Virus record (IMG/VR): IMGVR_UViG_3300005663_000045
Span: 1 to 64,000 of that record
Source of the DNA: a virus
DNA: 64,000 bases
Reading direction: 5' to 3' (one strand)
Notes under the pieces: generated by a model
The model's database searches: none
Seen by the model: the letters and a program-made list of their open reading frames with translations, nothing else
Told to the model about the DNA's origin: nothing
Program-made: the position numbers and the translations under genes
Shown: positions 55,201 through 63,706 of the stretch, one piece after another
Layout: each line of letters begins with the position of its first letter
Numbering within the stretch: the first letter of the stretch is position 1

Positions 55201-55589
55201 GCACAGGGATGTTCCAGCCTTGCATTCACTGCGGGAAACGGACGTTTGAGATCACTACTCTTAATGGCGAAGGCCCCCTTTGCCGGGCATGCCAAGAGGA
55301 TTATCACGAGGCCTACATGCAACGCATGCGGAATCACCGGGAGGGACGAATGAGCAAACGCCCTATTTGTATCTGCTGTGGGCAGGAAACCGACAAGCAC
55401 CATTCAGGCCTAGGCTTTTCATATAAGACCCACTGGGTAAACGGCAAAGGCCCGTATTGCGAGTCATGTTCGGAGCATATTGCGTGTGTTCGAGCACCGA
55501 AGCGCACGGTTGAGGACGAATTGCAGCATTTCCTTACCTACGTTAGGGAATATTTCAGAAACGACTACGCCAAGGACAGCGACGGATGA
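55197..55589 (+). CDS. Tandem zinc-ribbon protein (130 aa)
   Basis: Two related halves: CIHCGKRTFEITTLNGEGPLC ... C and CICCGQETDKHH ... NGKGPYCESC. The second half could also begin at ATG 55350. The duplicated NGxGPxC pattern suggests internal gene duplication. ATGA overlaps on both sides. Confidence 0.62.
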   Translation: MSTGMFQPCIHCGKRTFEITTLNGEGPLCRACQEDYHEAYMQRMRNHREGRMSKRPICICCGQETDKHHSGLGFSYKTHWVNGKGPYCESCSEHIACVRAPKRTVEDELQHFLTYVREYFRNDYAKDSDG

Positions 55590-55849
55590 GCGGCGAAGAC
55601 TGGGCCACGGCGACCGAGACGCCTAAAGTTGGGGATGCTGTGGTGTTCGACGGCGGGCGTAGACGTTCTCTGAGCGATCTTAGCCCCGGTGACCTTGTAA
55701 CTGATTGGCGGTTTGTCTACGTTGTTTGTGAGGATGGTAAGTTACGGATACCGAAGGAATGGCCTGTCTTTGAGGCAAACCAATTAGGTGAGGCTAGGAT
55801 CATATACCCATTTACCCATTACGATATAAAGAGGGCGAATAATGGCTAA
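55586..55849 (+). CDS. Beta-rich hypothetical protein (87 aa)
   Basis: VGDAVVFDGGRRRSLSDLSPGDLVTDW suggests a small SH3-like beta domain. Overlaps the next gene by 8 bases. No family recognised. Confidence 0.55.
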   Translation: MSGEDWATATETPKVGDAVVFDGGRRRSLSDLSPGDLVTDWRFVYVVCEDGKLRIPKEWPVFEANQLGEARIIYPFTHYDIKRANNG

Positions 55850-56027
55850 CCGCATAAGTGACATTCCGCTCCTGGGCTGGGATCCGCCGCCCGAGTGCGT
55901 GCAGGCCCCCGCGCCGAAGCCTTACGAGTGGAAGGAGCCCTTACCCCCTGCGAGGCTGGTTGTGGAGCGAGCCCGAAGGACCGTTCATTTGGACAATACC
56001 GCCCAAATCACCCCGAAATCGGAATAA
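55842..56027 (+). CDS. Pro-rich small protein (61 aa)
   Basis: Short protein with WDPPPECVQAPAPKPYEW, probably disordered. Start overlaps the previous gene; no known domain. Confidence 0.5.
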   Translation: MANRISDIPLLGWDPPPECVQAPAPKPYEWKEPLPPARLVVERARRTVHLDNTAQITPKSE

Positions 56028-56047
56028 TCAGCCTGCGAGGATTGCCT

Positions 56048-56290
56048 GTGAGCGACGAACGCGGGGTAAAAGGTAGTACGGGCCCGGATTTGGCCTTGCC
56101 CGCCTATAACGAACTGCGCTTGCAAGCAAAGCATTTGGTGACTTGCTACGGGCTTGACGTAGTCATGCGGATGCTGGCCATTCATGCAGGCGAGACCGCG
56201 AGTACCTACCAAGACCAAACAGCGATTGAGGCTTTTCGCCGCATACACCGCTGTGTAAAAGAGCTAGAGGCGCTGTACCACCGGAGATGA
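56048..56290 (+). CDS. Helical hypothetical protein, GTG start (80 aa)
   Basis: GTG at 56048 after CGAGGATTGCCT. Helices LRLQAKHLVTCYGLDVVMRML and EAFRRIHRCVKELEALY. Ends ATGA-coupled to the next gene. No family recognised. Confidence 0.52.
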   Translation: MSDERGVKGSTGPDLALPAYNELRLQAKHLVTCYGLDVVMRMLAIHAGETASTYQDQTAIEAFRRIHRCVKELEALYHRR

Positions 56291-56775
56291 GTATGGATAA
56301 GTTTGACGAGAAGGCTTTTATGGCTCTCGCTGACACGCTATCTAGGCTACGCAAGGCCGAAGTTGCGGTCTGTGGGGAGCTTAAGGCGGCCTTGCCATCG
56401 CCACCTAGTGATTCTAAGTATGCCAAACCAGTAAGGTGTACAGATGCGGACGGCAAGGGTCTTACTTGCCGCCGCGTGCCGGATTCTGATGCTGGGAGAA
56501 GGGTTTGCCCTTTAGGGCTCCAGCTTGGCTTGCCGCCCTGGAATTTCCCTGGCAGCCGAAAGGCGAGTAAGCGAGAGGCCCGGTTAGTGATAAAATGGCG
56601 TGATTTATGGGACGGGATCTCCGAACTTAAGTGCACAATCGCGGGTTCTTTGCCACAAGATACTTGCGTTGTATACAAGGGTGAAGGTTACTGCGCAACA
56701 GGCGGCAGGGCATTAAATATCCGTGATGTGATAGACGTCCCTCGCCTTCCCACCGGAGACGAAGATGATAATTGA
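56287..56775 (+). CDS. Cys-containing hypothetical protein (162 aa)
   Basis: ATG at 56287 (a second at 56293). Helical N-terminus, then a Cys-containing region with loops (CRRVP, GRRVC, KCTIAG, DTC, YC). It ends PTGDEDDN, encoded by a CCCACCGGAGACGAAGAT repeat that also supplies the next ribosome site. Confidence 0.55.
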   Translation: MSMDKFDEKAFMALADTLSRLRKAEVAVCGELKAALPSPPSDSKYAKPVRCTDADGKGLTCRRVPDSDAGRRVCPLGLQLGLPPWNFPGSRKASKREARLVIKWRDLWDGISELKCTIAGSLPQDTCVVYKGEGYCATGGRALNIRDVIDVPRLPTGDEDDN

Positions 56776-57061
56776 ACTCGAACAACCCAAAAACCTCCTA
56801 TGCAATGATGCCCCACCGATCAGGGTTGGCTATTCTATCAGGCTAAAGCCCGAATCGAATGACGACCATAGGCGCTGCGGGGCTGTGATAAACCAGCTAA
56901 GACAGCTGGGCGTCAATGTGCGAAAAAGCCTTCGCCAGGCAGATGTTTCAGGCCTTCCCCCCGACCATCGTTGGCGGCGGTACGAGGGCGACTATGCGTC
57001 GTTTGCTATCGACCTCGGGGAGTTGCCCGCCGATTCTCCCACCGGAGACGATAATGGCTAA
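56765..57061 (+). CDS. Hypothetical protein (98 aa)
   Basis: Basic centre (RCGAVINQLRQLGVNVRKSLRQ) between acidic, beta-like ends. Its last codons (SPTGDDNG) come from the second copy of the CCCACCGGAGACGA repeat. No family recognised. Confidence 0.55.
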   Translation: MIIELEQPKNLLCNDAPPIRVGYSIRLKPESNDDHRRCGAVINQLRQLGVNVRKSLRQADVSGLPPDHRWRRYEGDYASFAIDLGELPADSPTGDDNG

Positions 57062-57386
57062 GTACAAAAGGTCGCATACACAGGCTGCCGGGCAGACAAT
57101 TCCCGATTGTCGCGTCTTAACTGCTGGAAGTAGCTGGGACGACGGTTCGACCATTGATGTCTGGCTTTTCCCTTCCGACCAGCGTACCCGCATACCTATC
57201 GCGGCTTTCCGCAAGTTTTGCGAAGAGGGCCTTGAGATCTGTGACGCGGCTGAGGCCCCCAAGCTTCGCGTCGCACCCACCGGAGACGAAGATCACCCCC
57301 TGGGCTTCCGCGAGGGGGATAAGATCTGGGTAAAATGGGCTTCGGAAGACGATCAACCTTCCGATTCTCCTGCCGTCAACAGTTAA
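57054..57386 (+). CDS. Hypothetical protein ending inside repeat element B (110 aa)
   Basis: Basic N-terminus (KYKRSHTQ), then WDDGSTIDVWLFP and IPIAAFRKFCEEGLEI, a small alpha/beta pattern. Contains a third copy of the repeat in frame (APTGDEDHP). Its final codons (AVNS, stop) are the left end of repeat element B, exactly as the gene at 29021 ends in element A. Confidence 0.55.
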   Translation: MAKYKRSHTQAAGQTIPDCRVLTAGSSWDDGSTIDVWLFPSDQRTRIPIAAFRKFCEEGLEICDAAEAPKLRVAPTGDEDHPLGFREGDKIWVKWASEDDQPSDSPAVNS

Positions 57387-57480
57387 CCGATTCTAGGGCC
57401 ACAAAACCCCTGCAAACAGGCTTACCTATTTTAACATTCAGGTGAGGGCGGGTCTTACCCCTTATTCAAAGTTAACTGTT
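57375..57480. repeat. Repeat element copy B
   Basis: GTCAACAGTTAA (57375-57386), core 57404-57436 (29/33 identical to copy A) and TTAACTGTT (57472-57480), a shortened right end. The element lies 28 kb from copy A in the same orientation. Confidence 0.78.
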
Positions 57481-57518
57481 AGTTAGGCCCTTAGAACGCA
57501 TCCTCAGCGTTTTCTCGA

Positions 57519-57553
57519 TTGTCACCTTTTGCCCTCAATATTGTCACCTTTTG
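57519..57553. promoter_or_regulatory. Direct repeats upstream of the metalloprotease-like gene
   Basis: TTGTCACCTTTTG occurs at 57519-57531 and 57541-57553 (22-bp spacing), just before the GTG at 57563. They look like a two-site operator. Confidence 0.4.
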
Positions 57554-57562
57554 AGACCATGA

Positions 57563-57844
57563 GTGAAACATTCCTTCCGCGGCAAATCCTACCGAGTACG
57601 CTTCCGCCAGTTTGCGCCCCACGAGCGGGACGCCACTGGGCTGTGCCATTGGGATGAGAAGCTCATTGAAGTCGATAAGAACCGCTCGGGGAAAGTGTTG
57701 TTGGGGATATTGCTGCATGAGGGACTTCACGCTTGCCTCCCGGATCTTAACGAGGACGCCGTGGCCGAGACGGAGGAGAGTCTGGCGGGTCTTTTGTGGA
57801 AGTTGGGTTGGCGGAATGATAAACCACCGGAACGAAAGGGATAG
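57563..57844 (+). CDS. HExxH metalloprotease-like protein
   Basis: 93 aa, GTG start. LLHEGLHACLPDLNEDAVAETEE contains HEGLH (HExxH) and a downstream Glu that could be the third zinc ligand, as in small phage metallopeptidases related to SprT or ImmA/IrrE. The N-terminus is a beta hairpin with a basic patch. Might process a repressor or virion protein (inference). Confidence 0.65.
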   Translation: MKHSFRGKSYRVRFRQFAPHERDATGLCHWDEKLIEVDKNRSGKVLLGILLHEGLHACLPDLNEDAVAETEESLAGLLWKLGWRNDKPPERKG

Positions 57845-57846
57845 TC

Positions 57847-58053
57847 ATGGACGAAAAGGTATTAGCGTGGATGAACTCTTTGCCGGACTACAGCAACTGG
57901 GCTTGGGAGTGCCCAAGCCGCTACGGCAAGCATCACGAACTTCGTACCGAAGATGGTGTGTATACCGTATCAGGCTATTGCTGCACGACTCCCGCGGGAG
58001 CTATATCTTTTATCAGCAACGAACCGGGCAGTACACCCGAAAGGATAGCGTAA
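57847..58053 (+). CDS. Small hypothetical protein (68 aa)
   Basis: Helical then beta-like with two adjacent cysteines (GYCCTTPAG). AAAGGGATAGTC precedes the ATG. No family recognised. Confidence 0.52.
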   Translation: MDEKVLAWMNSLPDYSNWAWECPSRYGKHHELRTEDGVYTVSGYCCTTPAGAISFISNEPGSTPERIA

Positions 58054-58065
58054 CGAGGAACAACT

Positions 58066-59040
58066 ATGGGCGATTACGGTGGTGATATAGGCGTACCGAG
58101 GTACATAAGGGGCTCCCGGTCTCGGTGGCAAAGGATCCTCAGCGGAGCGACCTCTACAACGGCCTTGGCCGCGAGGGCGTGTACGGCCACTCTGGGGGCT
58201 GCGTCAACAGCCTCTTCGGGGATGATCTCGACTGATGGCTTTACGGGTGTGCGCTTCATGTTCGGAGGCACTGATGCGGCCGACGAGAACACCACTTACC
58301 AAGTTACCTTGTGGTACGTCCACGAGCGCACGACCACAGAGAACATATTTGTCCCCATAATCGTTGCGGCTGGGAATGCCCAGTTGGGTGCCTTGACCTA
58401 TGCCGTGGCTGGTGCCATGGGTCCCGCGGCCAATCTGATCGCGGATACCATTACCGAGACCTTGGGATATGGCGGGACGAAATTGCGGGCCCACGCCGCC
58501 GATGCGATCGCCTTCCTTGAAGTGGCCACACAGAACGCCGCGTTTATCGAGGTGGAGATCGACAAGAACGCAGGCGGCAACGAGGCCGCGACCATCGACG
58601 TGCACATGCAGCGAGGCGAATGGGGGAGTGGTGGTTTCGGCGATGATGCTGTTGACCTTCTCACCACGATTGACGCTGACACGAGCAATCTTGCGACCTA
58701 TTCGGGTGCTGTCACGGGCGCGGGTATTACTTTTTCCCGTATATCACTGATAACCGCGGGTGCCGCGACGACTCAGCTTCTGGCGAAGACGGGATCTCAG
58801 ACACAGCGTTTGCACGGATTAGCGGTTACCGTAAGCGCCGGAGCTTTGGTTGAGATTGAGGACAAAGATGCAGGCGTATTGGCTACGTGGAATTTGGGGG
58901 CCAATGGCGGCATAGTGATTCCTTTCAACAGGGATCCCGAGGCCGCCATTCAGCAAACTGTCGTCAATAAGGGTTTACAGATCGTCAACAGTGCCGGAAA
59001 CCTGGGCGGCTACGCCTGGGTGTCTACATCGGCTGTTTAA
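58066..59040 (+). CDS. Virion structural protein (beta-rich, 324 aa)
   Basis: Ala/Thr/Gly-rich, alternating strands, with a late GLAVTVSAGALVEIEDKD segment. Composition and place before spike and terminase genes suggest capsid decoration or fibre. AGGAACAACT precedes the ATG. Confidence 0.55.
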   Translation: MGDYGGDIGVPRYIRGSRSRWQRILSGATSTTALAARACTATLGAASTASSGMISTDGFTGVRFMFGGTDAADENTTYQVTLWYVHERTTTENIFVPIIVAAGNAQLGALTYAVAGAMGPAANLIADTITETLGYGGTKLRAHAADAIAFLEVATQNAAFIEVEIDKNAGGNEAATIDVHMQRGEWGSGGFGDDAVDLLTTIDADTSNLATYSGAVTGAGITFSRISLITAGAATTQLLAKTGSQTQRLHGLAVTVSAGALVEIEDKDAGVLATWNLGANGGIVIPFNRDPEAAIQQTVVNKGLQIVNSAGNLGGYAWVSTSAV

Positions 59041-59058
59041 GGAGTCTGAGGATAACAA

Positions 59059-60420
59059 ATGGCCGTTCAACGCAAAACCTACTATGCCAACCAAGCCAAC
59101 TGGTCAGCCGCTAACGCCTGGGAATCCGTCGAAGGCGGAGAGGATGATACGGGACCCCCGGGCATAGGTGATACCGTCGTTCTCGCTTCCGGCGCTGGCC
59201 CTTGTACGTTGGATGAGAACTCCGCTGCTCTCGGCATTCTTGTAATGAATGGGTACAACAACACCCTAGCGATGGGGGTGAACTCCATCAGCGTTAATGG
59301 GGATGCGTCTCTCGACGGGACAATTACAGCGAGCGCTGGTGCTAATATGTATTTCTCCCAGAATTTCACCAAGGTAATAGGGATGACAGCGCTTCCGGCT
59401 GCGCTGAATATCGAGCTTGACGGCACTGGGAACGTGGCGTGCAACGGGGTTGCGGGCGGGGCGCTGATAATCAATACCGCTGGCACACACACGGCGGTGG
59501 ACGCAGGATTGTGGGATTCGTTTACGCTCACGGCGGGGACGTACGTTGACGGAGGTTTCGCCCATACTATCACTGGGGCAGTTGACATGGGTGCGGGAGT
59601 CCTCACAGGTACGAGCATTTGGGCAATGACGGGGACCACAACCTTCAAGTCCTCTTTTGCCAACGCCATTCCGAAGGATTTGCGTGTCGACGGGACGGTG
59701 ACAACGGTAAACCCTGCGTGCACCCGGAGACTTTCGGGCACAGGGGAGGTTATCAGCGGAGGCGGTACTATAGCTCTAAGTATACCTAACCCGACGGTAG
59801 CGTGGTGGGGATTCACGGGTACGATGACCGCCCTGCTCACTGTGTTTATTACGAACGACGTAGGCCCCGGCTCAGATTTGACTTTAGCGAACAAGCTCCT
59901 CATTCGTGCCGAATCTGGGGGTAGTAGAACCCTCACGATGGATGGGAATACCTATGTTCCTCCGGGCCACAAGACAACTTTCGATGCTACGAGCGCAGGC
60001 ACGAAGATGTCGGTCGTGTTCGGGGAATATAGCATCAATACTCCCGATCTTTGGCTTGGCGCTGCGGCTGGGGGGGCGGATAAAAGTGCTGGTGTTGACT
60101 TTGGGACAGCCGCCCACAAAATCACCAACCTCAAGAATCAACACGCGGATAATGTTAATTGTACTGTAGATTTCGGTTCTTCCTACATCGAAATCGGTAC
60201 GGGCGGAACACTTGACGGCTCCGAAGGCGGTACGGCTGACATTACTCCGACTTGCACAACTGGGGCATGTCATATCGTGGGCGGCGAAATAGCGAGGTGG
60301 GCGGACCCTACAGGCTTGGTTCACACCCACGACACCACCGTAACAAACTGTCACGCTAACTACACCGACAGCACACACGCGCATCCCGGGACGTTGATGG
60401 GCATGGGCGTTGGAATCTAA
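59059..60420 (+). CDS. Beta-helix-like spike/fibre protein (453 aa)
   Basis: Begins QANWSAANAWESVEGGEDD, like the gene at 14705, followed by many short Gly/Thr/Asn-rich beta turns that fit a right-handed beta-helix. The C-terminus is His/Thr-rich (THDTTVTNCHANYTDSTHAH), a possible metal-binding tip. Preceded by AAGGAGTCTGAGGATAACAA. Confidence 0.58.
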   Translation: MAVQRKTYYANQANWSAANAWESVEGGEDDTGPPGIGDTVVLASGAGPCTLDENSAALGILVMNGYNNTLAMGVNSISVNGDASLDGTITASAGANMYFSQNFTKVIGMTALPAALNIELDGTGNVACNGVAGGALIINTAGTHTAVDAGLWDSFTLTAGTYVDGGFAHTITGAVDMGAGVLTGTSIWAMTGTTTFKSSFANAIPKDLRVDGTVTTVNPACTRRLSGTGEVISGGGTIALSIPNPTVAWWGFTGTMTALLTVFITNDVGPGSDLTLANKLLIRAESGGSRTLTMDGNTYVPPGHKTTFDATSAGTKMSVVFGEYSINTPDLWLGAAAGGADKSAGVDFGTAAHKITNLKNQHADNVNCTVDFGSSYIEIGTGGTLDGSEGGTADITPTCTTGACHIVGGEIARWADPTGLVHTHDTTVTNCHANYTDSTHAHPGTLMGMGVGI

Positions 60421-60427
60421 TCCCCCC

Positions 60428-60494
60428 GGGGCGCATCGTCGCTCCCCTGCGTAAAACCTGTGGTGACTAGGCCCAGGTGTCGCTGCGCCCCTTT
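60428..60494 (+). terminator. Long-range inverted repeat before the terminase genes
   Basis: GGGGCGCA (60428-60435) and TGCGCCCC (60484-60491) are perfectly complementary around a 48-nt loop, followed by TTT. It may end the spike transcript or mask the ribosome site of the next gene. Confidence 0.45.
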
Positions 60495-60499
60495 GAATT

Positions 60500-60913
60500 A
60501 TGAATGTGGATACAAGAATACGCGATTTACAGGACTCCGTACCGCGAGAGGATGCTGAGGCGGTTCTTGAACCGGTAGTCGGGCCGCATGGCAGCGAATG
60601 GTTCGGCGACCGGCAGCATTACAGGGCGGATTGCCAACAACTCCAGAAGGCCATCAAGGACCGCTGGCCAATGGAGACCGATTTTCGCCATCGGTTGCTC
60701 GATAGGTTGATGCTGATGGTTGAGAACTCCGATAAGGAACGGCACATCTTGAGCGCTGCCCGGGCCTTGGCCAGTTTGGACAGAGACAATGTGGCGGCTA
60801 AGACTGGTGGCGGGAATGCTTCAGCAACTGCGGCCGTCCAGGTGAACGTAAACACGGGCAATGTAATTGACGACCTGCACGAGCGGATTGATGCGAGCAA
60901 GACACCGGGATGA
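60500..60913 (+). CDS. Terminase small-subunit candidate
   Basis: 137 aa, directly upstream of and ATGA-coupled to the large terminase. Helical throughout, with a basic DFRHRLLDRLMLMVENSDKERH segment and a Gly/Ala/Asn-rich tail, as expected for an oligomerising small subunit. No HTH is obvious; the call rests on position and composition. Confidence 0.6.
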   Translation: MNVDTRIRDLQDSVPREDAEAVLEPVVGPHGSEWFGDRQHYRADCQQLQKAIKDRWPMETDFRHRLLDRLMLMVENSDKERHILSAARALASLDRDNVAAKTGGGNASATAAVQVNVNTGNVIDDLHERIDASKTPG

Positions 60914-62733
60914 GTGAGACCCTCACAGTTACCCCCGCCCTCAAAGAATACGAACCCCAGGCATGGCAGTTCGTGCACGATACCGCTGATTGGTTCGCCC
61001 AGAATCTAAAAATTGTTGATCGGGACAATCAACTCATACCCCTCGTAGTCAATCAGCAGCAGATTCAAGTCCTGTTCTGGGTGGGTATGCAGTTCGCCGC
61101 GGGTGTTCCTGTAAGAATCATCATCCTCAAGGCTCGACGCATGGGGATGAGCACACTTATCACCGCACTTCTTTTCATGTTTGCGACCTTGTGGCCGAAC
61201 TACCCTGTCTTTGCCTGTGCTCACGATCAGGATGGAACGAACACTTTGCGCAGCATGGCGCAAAAGTTCCAAGAGGAACTTCCCGAACACCTGAAACGCG
61301 AGACGGCCTTTGACAGCAGGCAGGATATTGTCTTCAAGCCACCGCACAGGTCCAGCTACAACTTCCACACCGCAGGGGGCAAAAAAGGTGTCGGGCGCAC
61401 CAAAGAAATCACCGGCCTTCACGCCTCTGAAAAGGCCCACATAGACAGCGGCGACAAGTTTAACGCCTCGGTAATGGCTGCCGTCCCCCGACAGAACCCC
61501 CGGTCGTGCATCTTCCAGGAATCCACAGCCAATGGTGAGGCTGATCCGGGCAAGTTTCATGCGGCGTGGGTTGGCGCTGTTCAGCAGCGAAAAGATTCCT
61601 CTGATAACGTGCAGGGCTACTTGCCCTTGTTCTTCTCATGGTTGGACTTTCCCGACTACAGACAGGCACCATTGCCTAATTACACTTGGGGGGAGTTGAC
61701 CGAGAAGGAACTGTGGCTCAAGGGTCTTGGTGCCGACGAAGAGCAATTGTACTTCCGGCGATGCGTGATAGCCGAGGACTACAGCGGGGACGCCGACATA
61801 TTTTCTCAGGAATTCCCGGCGACTGCCAAAGAAGCCTTCCTCGCATCTGGCCGACCTGCAATACCAGCGTCTGTCATATCTTACCACGAAAGTCTCGCCC
61901 GACCTCCGGCAAGGAAGGTGCACCTGCACTGGGATGGCAAGGGTGAAGTGCTTGCCGTAGATGCTCCCGAAGGCGCGATGGAGTATTGGGAAGTATGGTA
62001 CGAGCCTATGGGGGTTGGCGAGGCGGACTACATTGTCGCCGGCGACGTAGCCGAGGGGAAACTGTCCGATCCGGCTAACGACAAGAGCAAGCCCGACCGA
62101 CATGGGGGTGCAGTTCTCAACCGGAGATACTTCCGCATTGATGCAATCTGGTCCGGTTTTCGGATGGGGGCGGACGTATTCGGACAGGAACTTCGCAAGT
62201 GTGCGGAGTGGTACAACCAGGCATGGGCGTCCCCCGAAGCAAACGCTGCGGGGCAGGCCGCCTTGGTCCCGTTCAAAGACTATGCCCGGATATTCCAGCG
62301 GAGACCTTCTGAGCCTGTTGGTGTAGAGGAAAAGGAACTTCCCTCGATAGGCTGGAAGACCACCACGGCCAACCGGGACTACATGATAGATATGTACAAC
62401 GCCGCATGTTCTGTGTCTGAGGAAGTTCGGCGGAAAGCGGGCTTCGGCGATCGCCTCCAAATCTTCTCCGACAAGGTAGTGGTGCAGGAGAAGGCGTTCG
62501 TTTGGAAGAAGAGCGGCAAGAGAGAACATCAAGCGGGGGAGTTTGACGACCTGTTATTCGCTTTGTTTGTCGCCTTGCAACTGCACATGACTTGCCCTCG
62601 GACATTGGAATCGCAGGAATGGAAGACGCAACGGAAGCGTTTGGGCTCGCAATGGTCTGGCGGTTTTGCAGGACCGGAGGATGACGATGAGGACGACGAG
62701 CCAGTCACTTGGGATAACGTAACTACATCGTAA
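60910..62733 (+). CDS. terL: Terminase large subunit
   Basis: 607 aa. A Walker A-like KARRMGMST (74-82), an acidic Walker B-type region near E174, motif III-like QESTANG (203-209), and a C-terminal RNase H-like nuclease with YIVAGDVAEG and EFDDLLFALFVAL. It pumps DNA into the prohead and cuts concatemers. Ends with an acidic tail (EDDDEDDE). Neighbours are as expected for a packaging module; portal should lie past 64 kb. Confidence 0.92.
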   Translation: MSETLTVTPALKEYEPQAWQFVHDTADWFAQNLKIVDRDNQLIPLVVNQQQIQVLFWVGMQFAAGVPVRIIILKARRMGMSTLITALLFMFATLWPNYPVFACAHDQDGTNTLRSMAQKFQEELPEHLKRETAFDSRQDIVFKPPHRSSYNFHTAGGKKGVGRTKEITGLHASEKAHIDSGDKFNASVMAAVPRQNPRSCIFQESTANGEADPGKFHAAWVGAVQQRKDSSDNVQGYLPLFFSWLDFPDYRQAPLPNYTWGELTEKELWLKGLGADEEQLYFRRCVIAEDYSGDADIFSQEFPATAKEAFLASGRPAIPASVISYHESLARPPARKVHLHWDGKGEVLAVDAPEGAMEYWEVWYEPMGVGEADYIVAGDVAEGKLSDPANDKSKPDRHGGAVLNRRYFRIDAIWSGFRMGADVFGQELRKCAEWYNQAWASPEANAAGQAALVPFKDYARIFQRRPSEPVGVEEKELPSIGWKTTTANRDYMIDMYNAACSVSEEVRRKAGFGDRLQIFSDKVVVQEKAFVWKKSGKREHQAGEFDDLLFALFVALQLHMTCPRTLESQEWKTQRKRLGSQWSGGFAGPEDDDEDDEPVTWDNVTTS

Positions 62734-62745
62734 GGAGTAACTGGG

Positions 62746-62898
62746 ATGAGATACAAGCTAAGCTGTGACGGGGTTGGCCTATTAAAGAGGATTGGCCCGG
62801 ACTGGTCGAAGGATTTTTATCACATTCACTCCGACGAAATGACTTTACTGGAGCGTTTGTGGCATTGCGCATTGCGAGTCATGTCCGCGAAGAACTAA
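62746..62898 (+). CDS. Small hypothetical protein (50 aa)
   Basis: AAGGAGTAACTGGG precedes the ATG, the same junction sequence that begins the next gene. Helical with a basic C-terminus (LLERLWHCALRVMSAKN). Confidence 0.55.
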   Translation: MRYKLSCDGVGLLKRIGPDWSKDFYHIHSDEMTLLERLWHCALRVMSAKN

Positions 62899-62913
62899 GA
62901 AGGAGTAACCGGG

Positions 62914-63249
62914 ATGCCACTTGTACTTACAGAATCTGAGCAAATTCTACCGATGGGCCCGCATGTATTGATTCGCAGGGTTGACGTTGAGGAAACCACG
63001 GAAGGCGGGATTGTCCTCCCCGACATTGCCAAGCAGAGGCCGTTTCGTGGAACGGTTGTCAAAGTAGGCCAGGGTAGGTTGCCTGAGAAGTGGACTTGGG
63101 ATGGCGAGAACATGCCGGACATGGTTCCTCTTAGCGTGGCGATTGGCGACGACGTTATTTTCAAGGCGTACGTCGGTACGGAAATACGAATTGACGACGA
63201 GGATTACCTTCTCGTTGACGAAGCGGACATTTACGCGGTTATTGAATAA
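62914..63249 (+). CDS. GroES-like co-chaperonin
   Basis: 111 aa. MGPHVLIRRVDVEETTEGGIVLPDIAKQ, GTVVKVGQG and IGDDVIFKAYVGTEI ... YLLVDEADIYAVIE match the GroES beta-barrel with its mobile loop. Phage GroES-like proteins (e.g. T4 gp31) adapt GroEL to fold the capsid protein. Its place after terminase fits. Confidence 0.88.
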   Translation: MPLVLTESEQILPMGPHVLIRRVDVEETTEGGIVLPDIAKQRPFRGTVVKVGQGRLPEKWTWDGENMPDMVPLSVAIGDDVIFKAYVGTEIRIDDEDYLLVDEADIYAVIE

Positions 63250-63260
63250 AGGAAACCGGG

Positions 63261-63452
63261 ATGGCAGATCCAAAAACAGTGAATTTCCAAAAGACAACGC
63301 GGAGACTTTGCGGGACGTGCAAGTACCTTATTGCCAAAGGTGGCGCGAAGTGTGCATGTCAGCATCCGGCGAACTTCCCAATGACGCACGAGATCCCCCC
63401 AGTGTCCATCTTTGATTCCTGCGAGGATCACCGATTCCGGGGTGAGGAATGA
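63261..63452 (+). CDS. Cys-rich small protein (63 aa)
   Basis: CGTCKYLIAKGGAKCACQHP ... DSCEDH has five cysteines and two histidines in a zinc-like arrangement. GGAAACCGGG precedes the ATG. No family recognised. Confidence 0.55.
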   Translation: MADPKTVNFQKTTRRLCGTCKYLIAKGGAKCACQHPANFPMTHEIPPVSIFDSCEDHRFRGEE

Positions 63453-63706
63453 GTGGAAAATGGGGAATCGGGAGTTACGACACAACGATAGACCGCATTC
63501 ACACATCTTGGGACGAAGCGACAAAGGTTTTCACGTTCGAGTGGGACCTCTCGCAAGACCAAGAGAAGCCCCACACTCATTACGAGAAGGAGATGTTGGG
63601 CCTCCAACGCTTCATGTGGGGTCATATGTGTAGTGTCGCGTGCAGTACGATCAAAGAGGCTAGTTGGTGGTCTAATGCACCGTACAGAATGGCGGGTGGA
63701 GCATGA
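63449..63706 (+). CDS. Small hypothetical protein (85 aa)
   Basis: Trp/His-rich (FTFEWDLSQDQEKPHTHY), ATGA-coupled on both sides. No domain recognised. Confidence 0.55.
   Translation: MSGKWGIGSYDTTIDRIHTSWDEATKVFTFEWDLSQDQEKPHTHYEKEMLGLQRFMWGHMCSVACSTIKEASWWSNAPYRMAGGA

Noticed and set aside
29342-57480. Elements A and B as integron attC sites
   Set aside because: Their ends do not fit the GTTRRRY core (GTTAACT has C at the third variable position), and no integron integrase is present.
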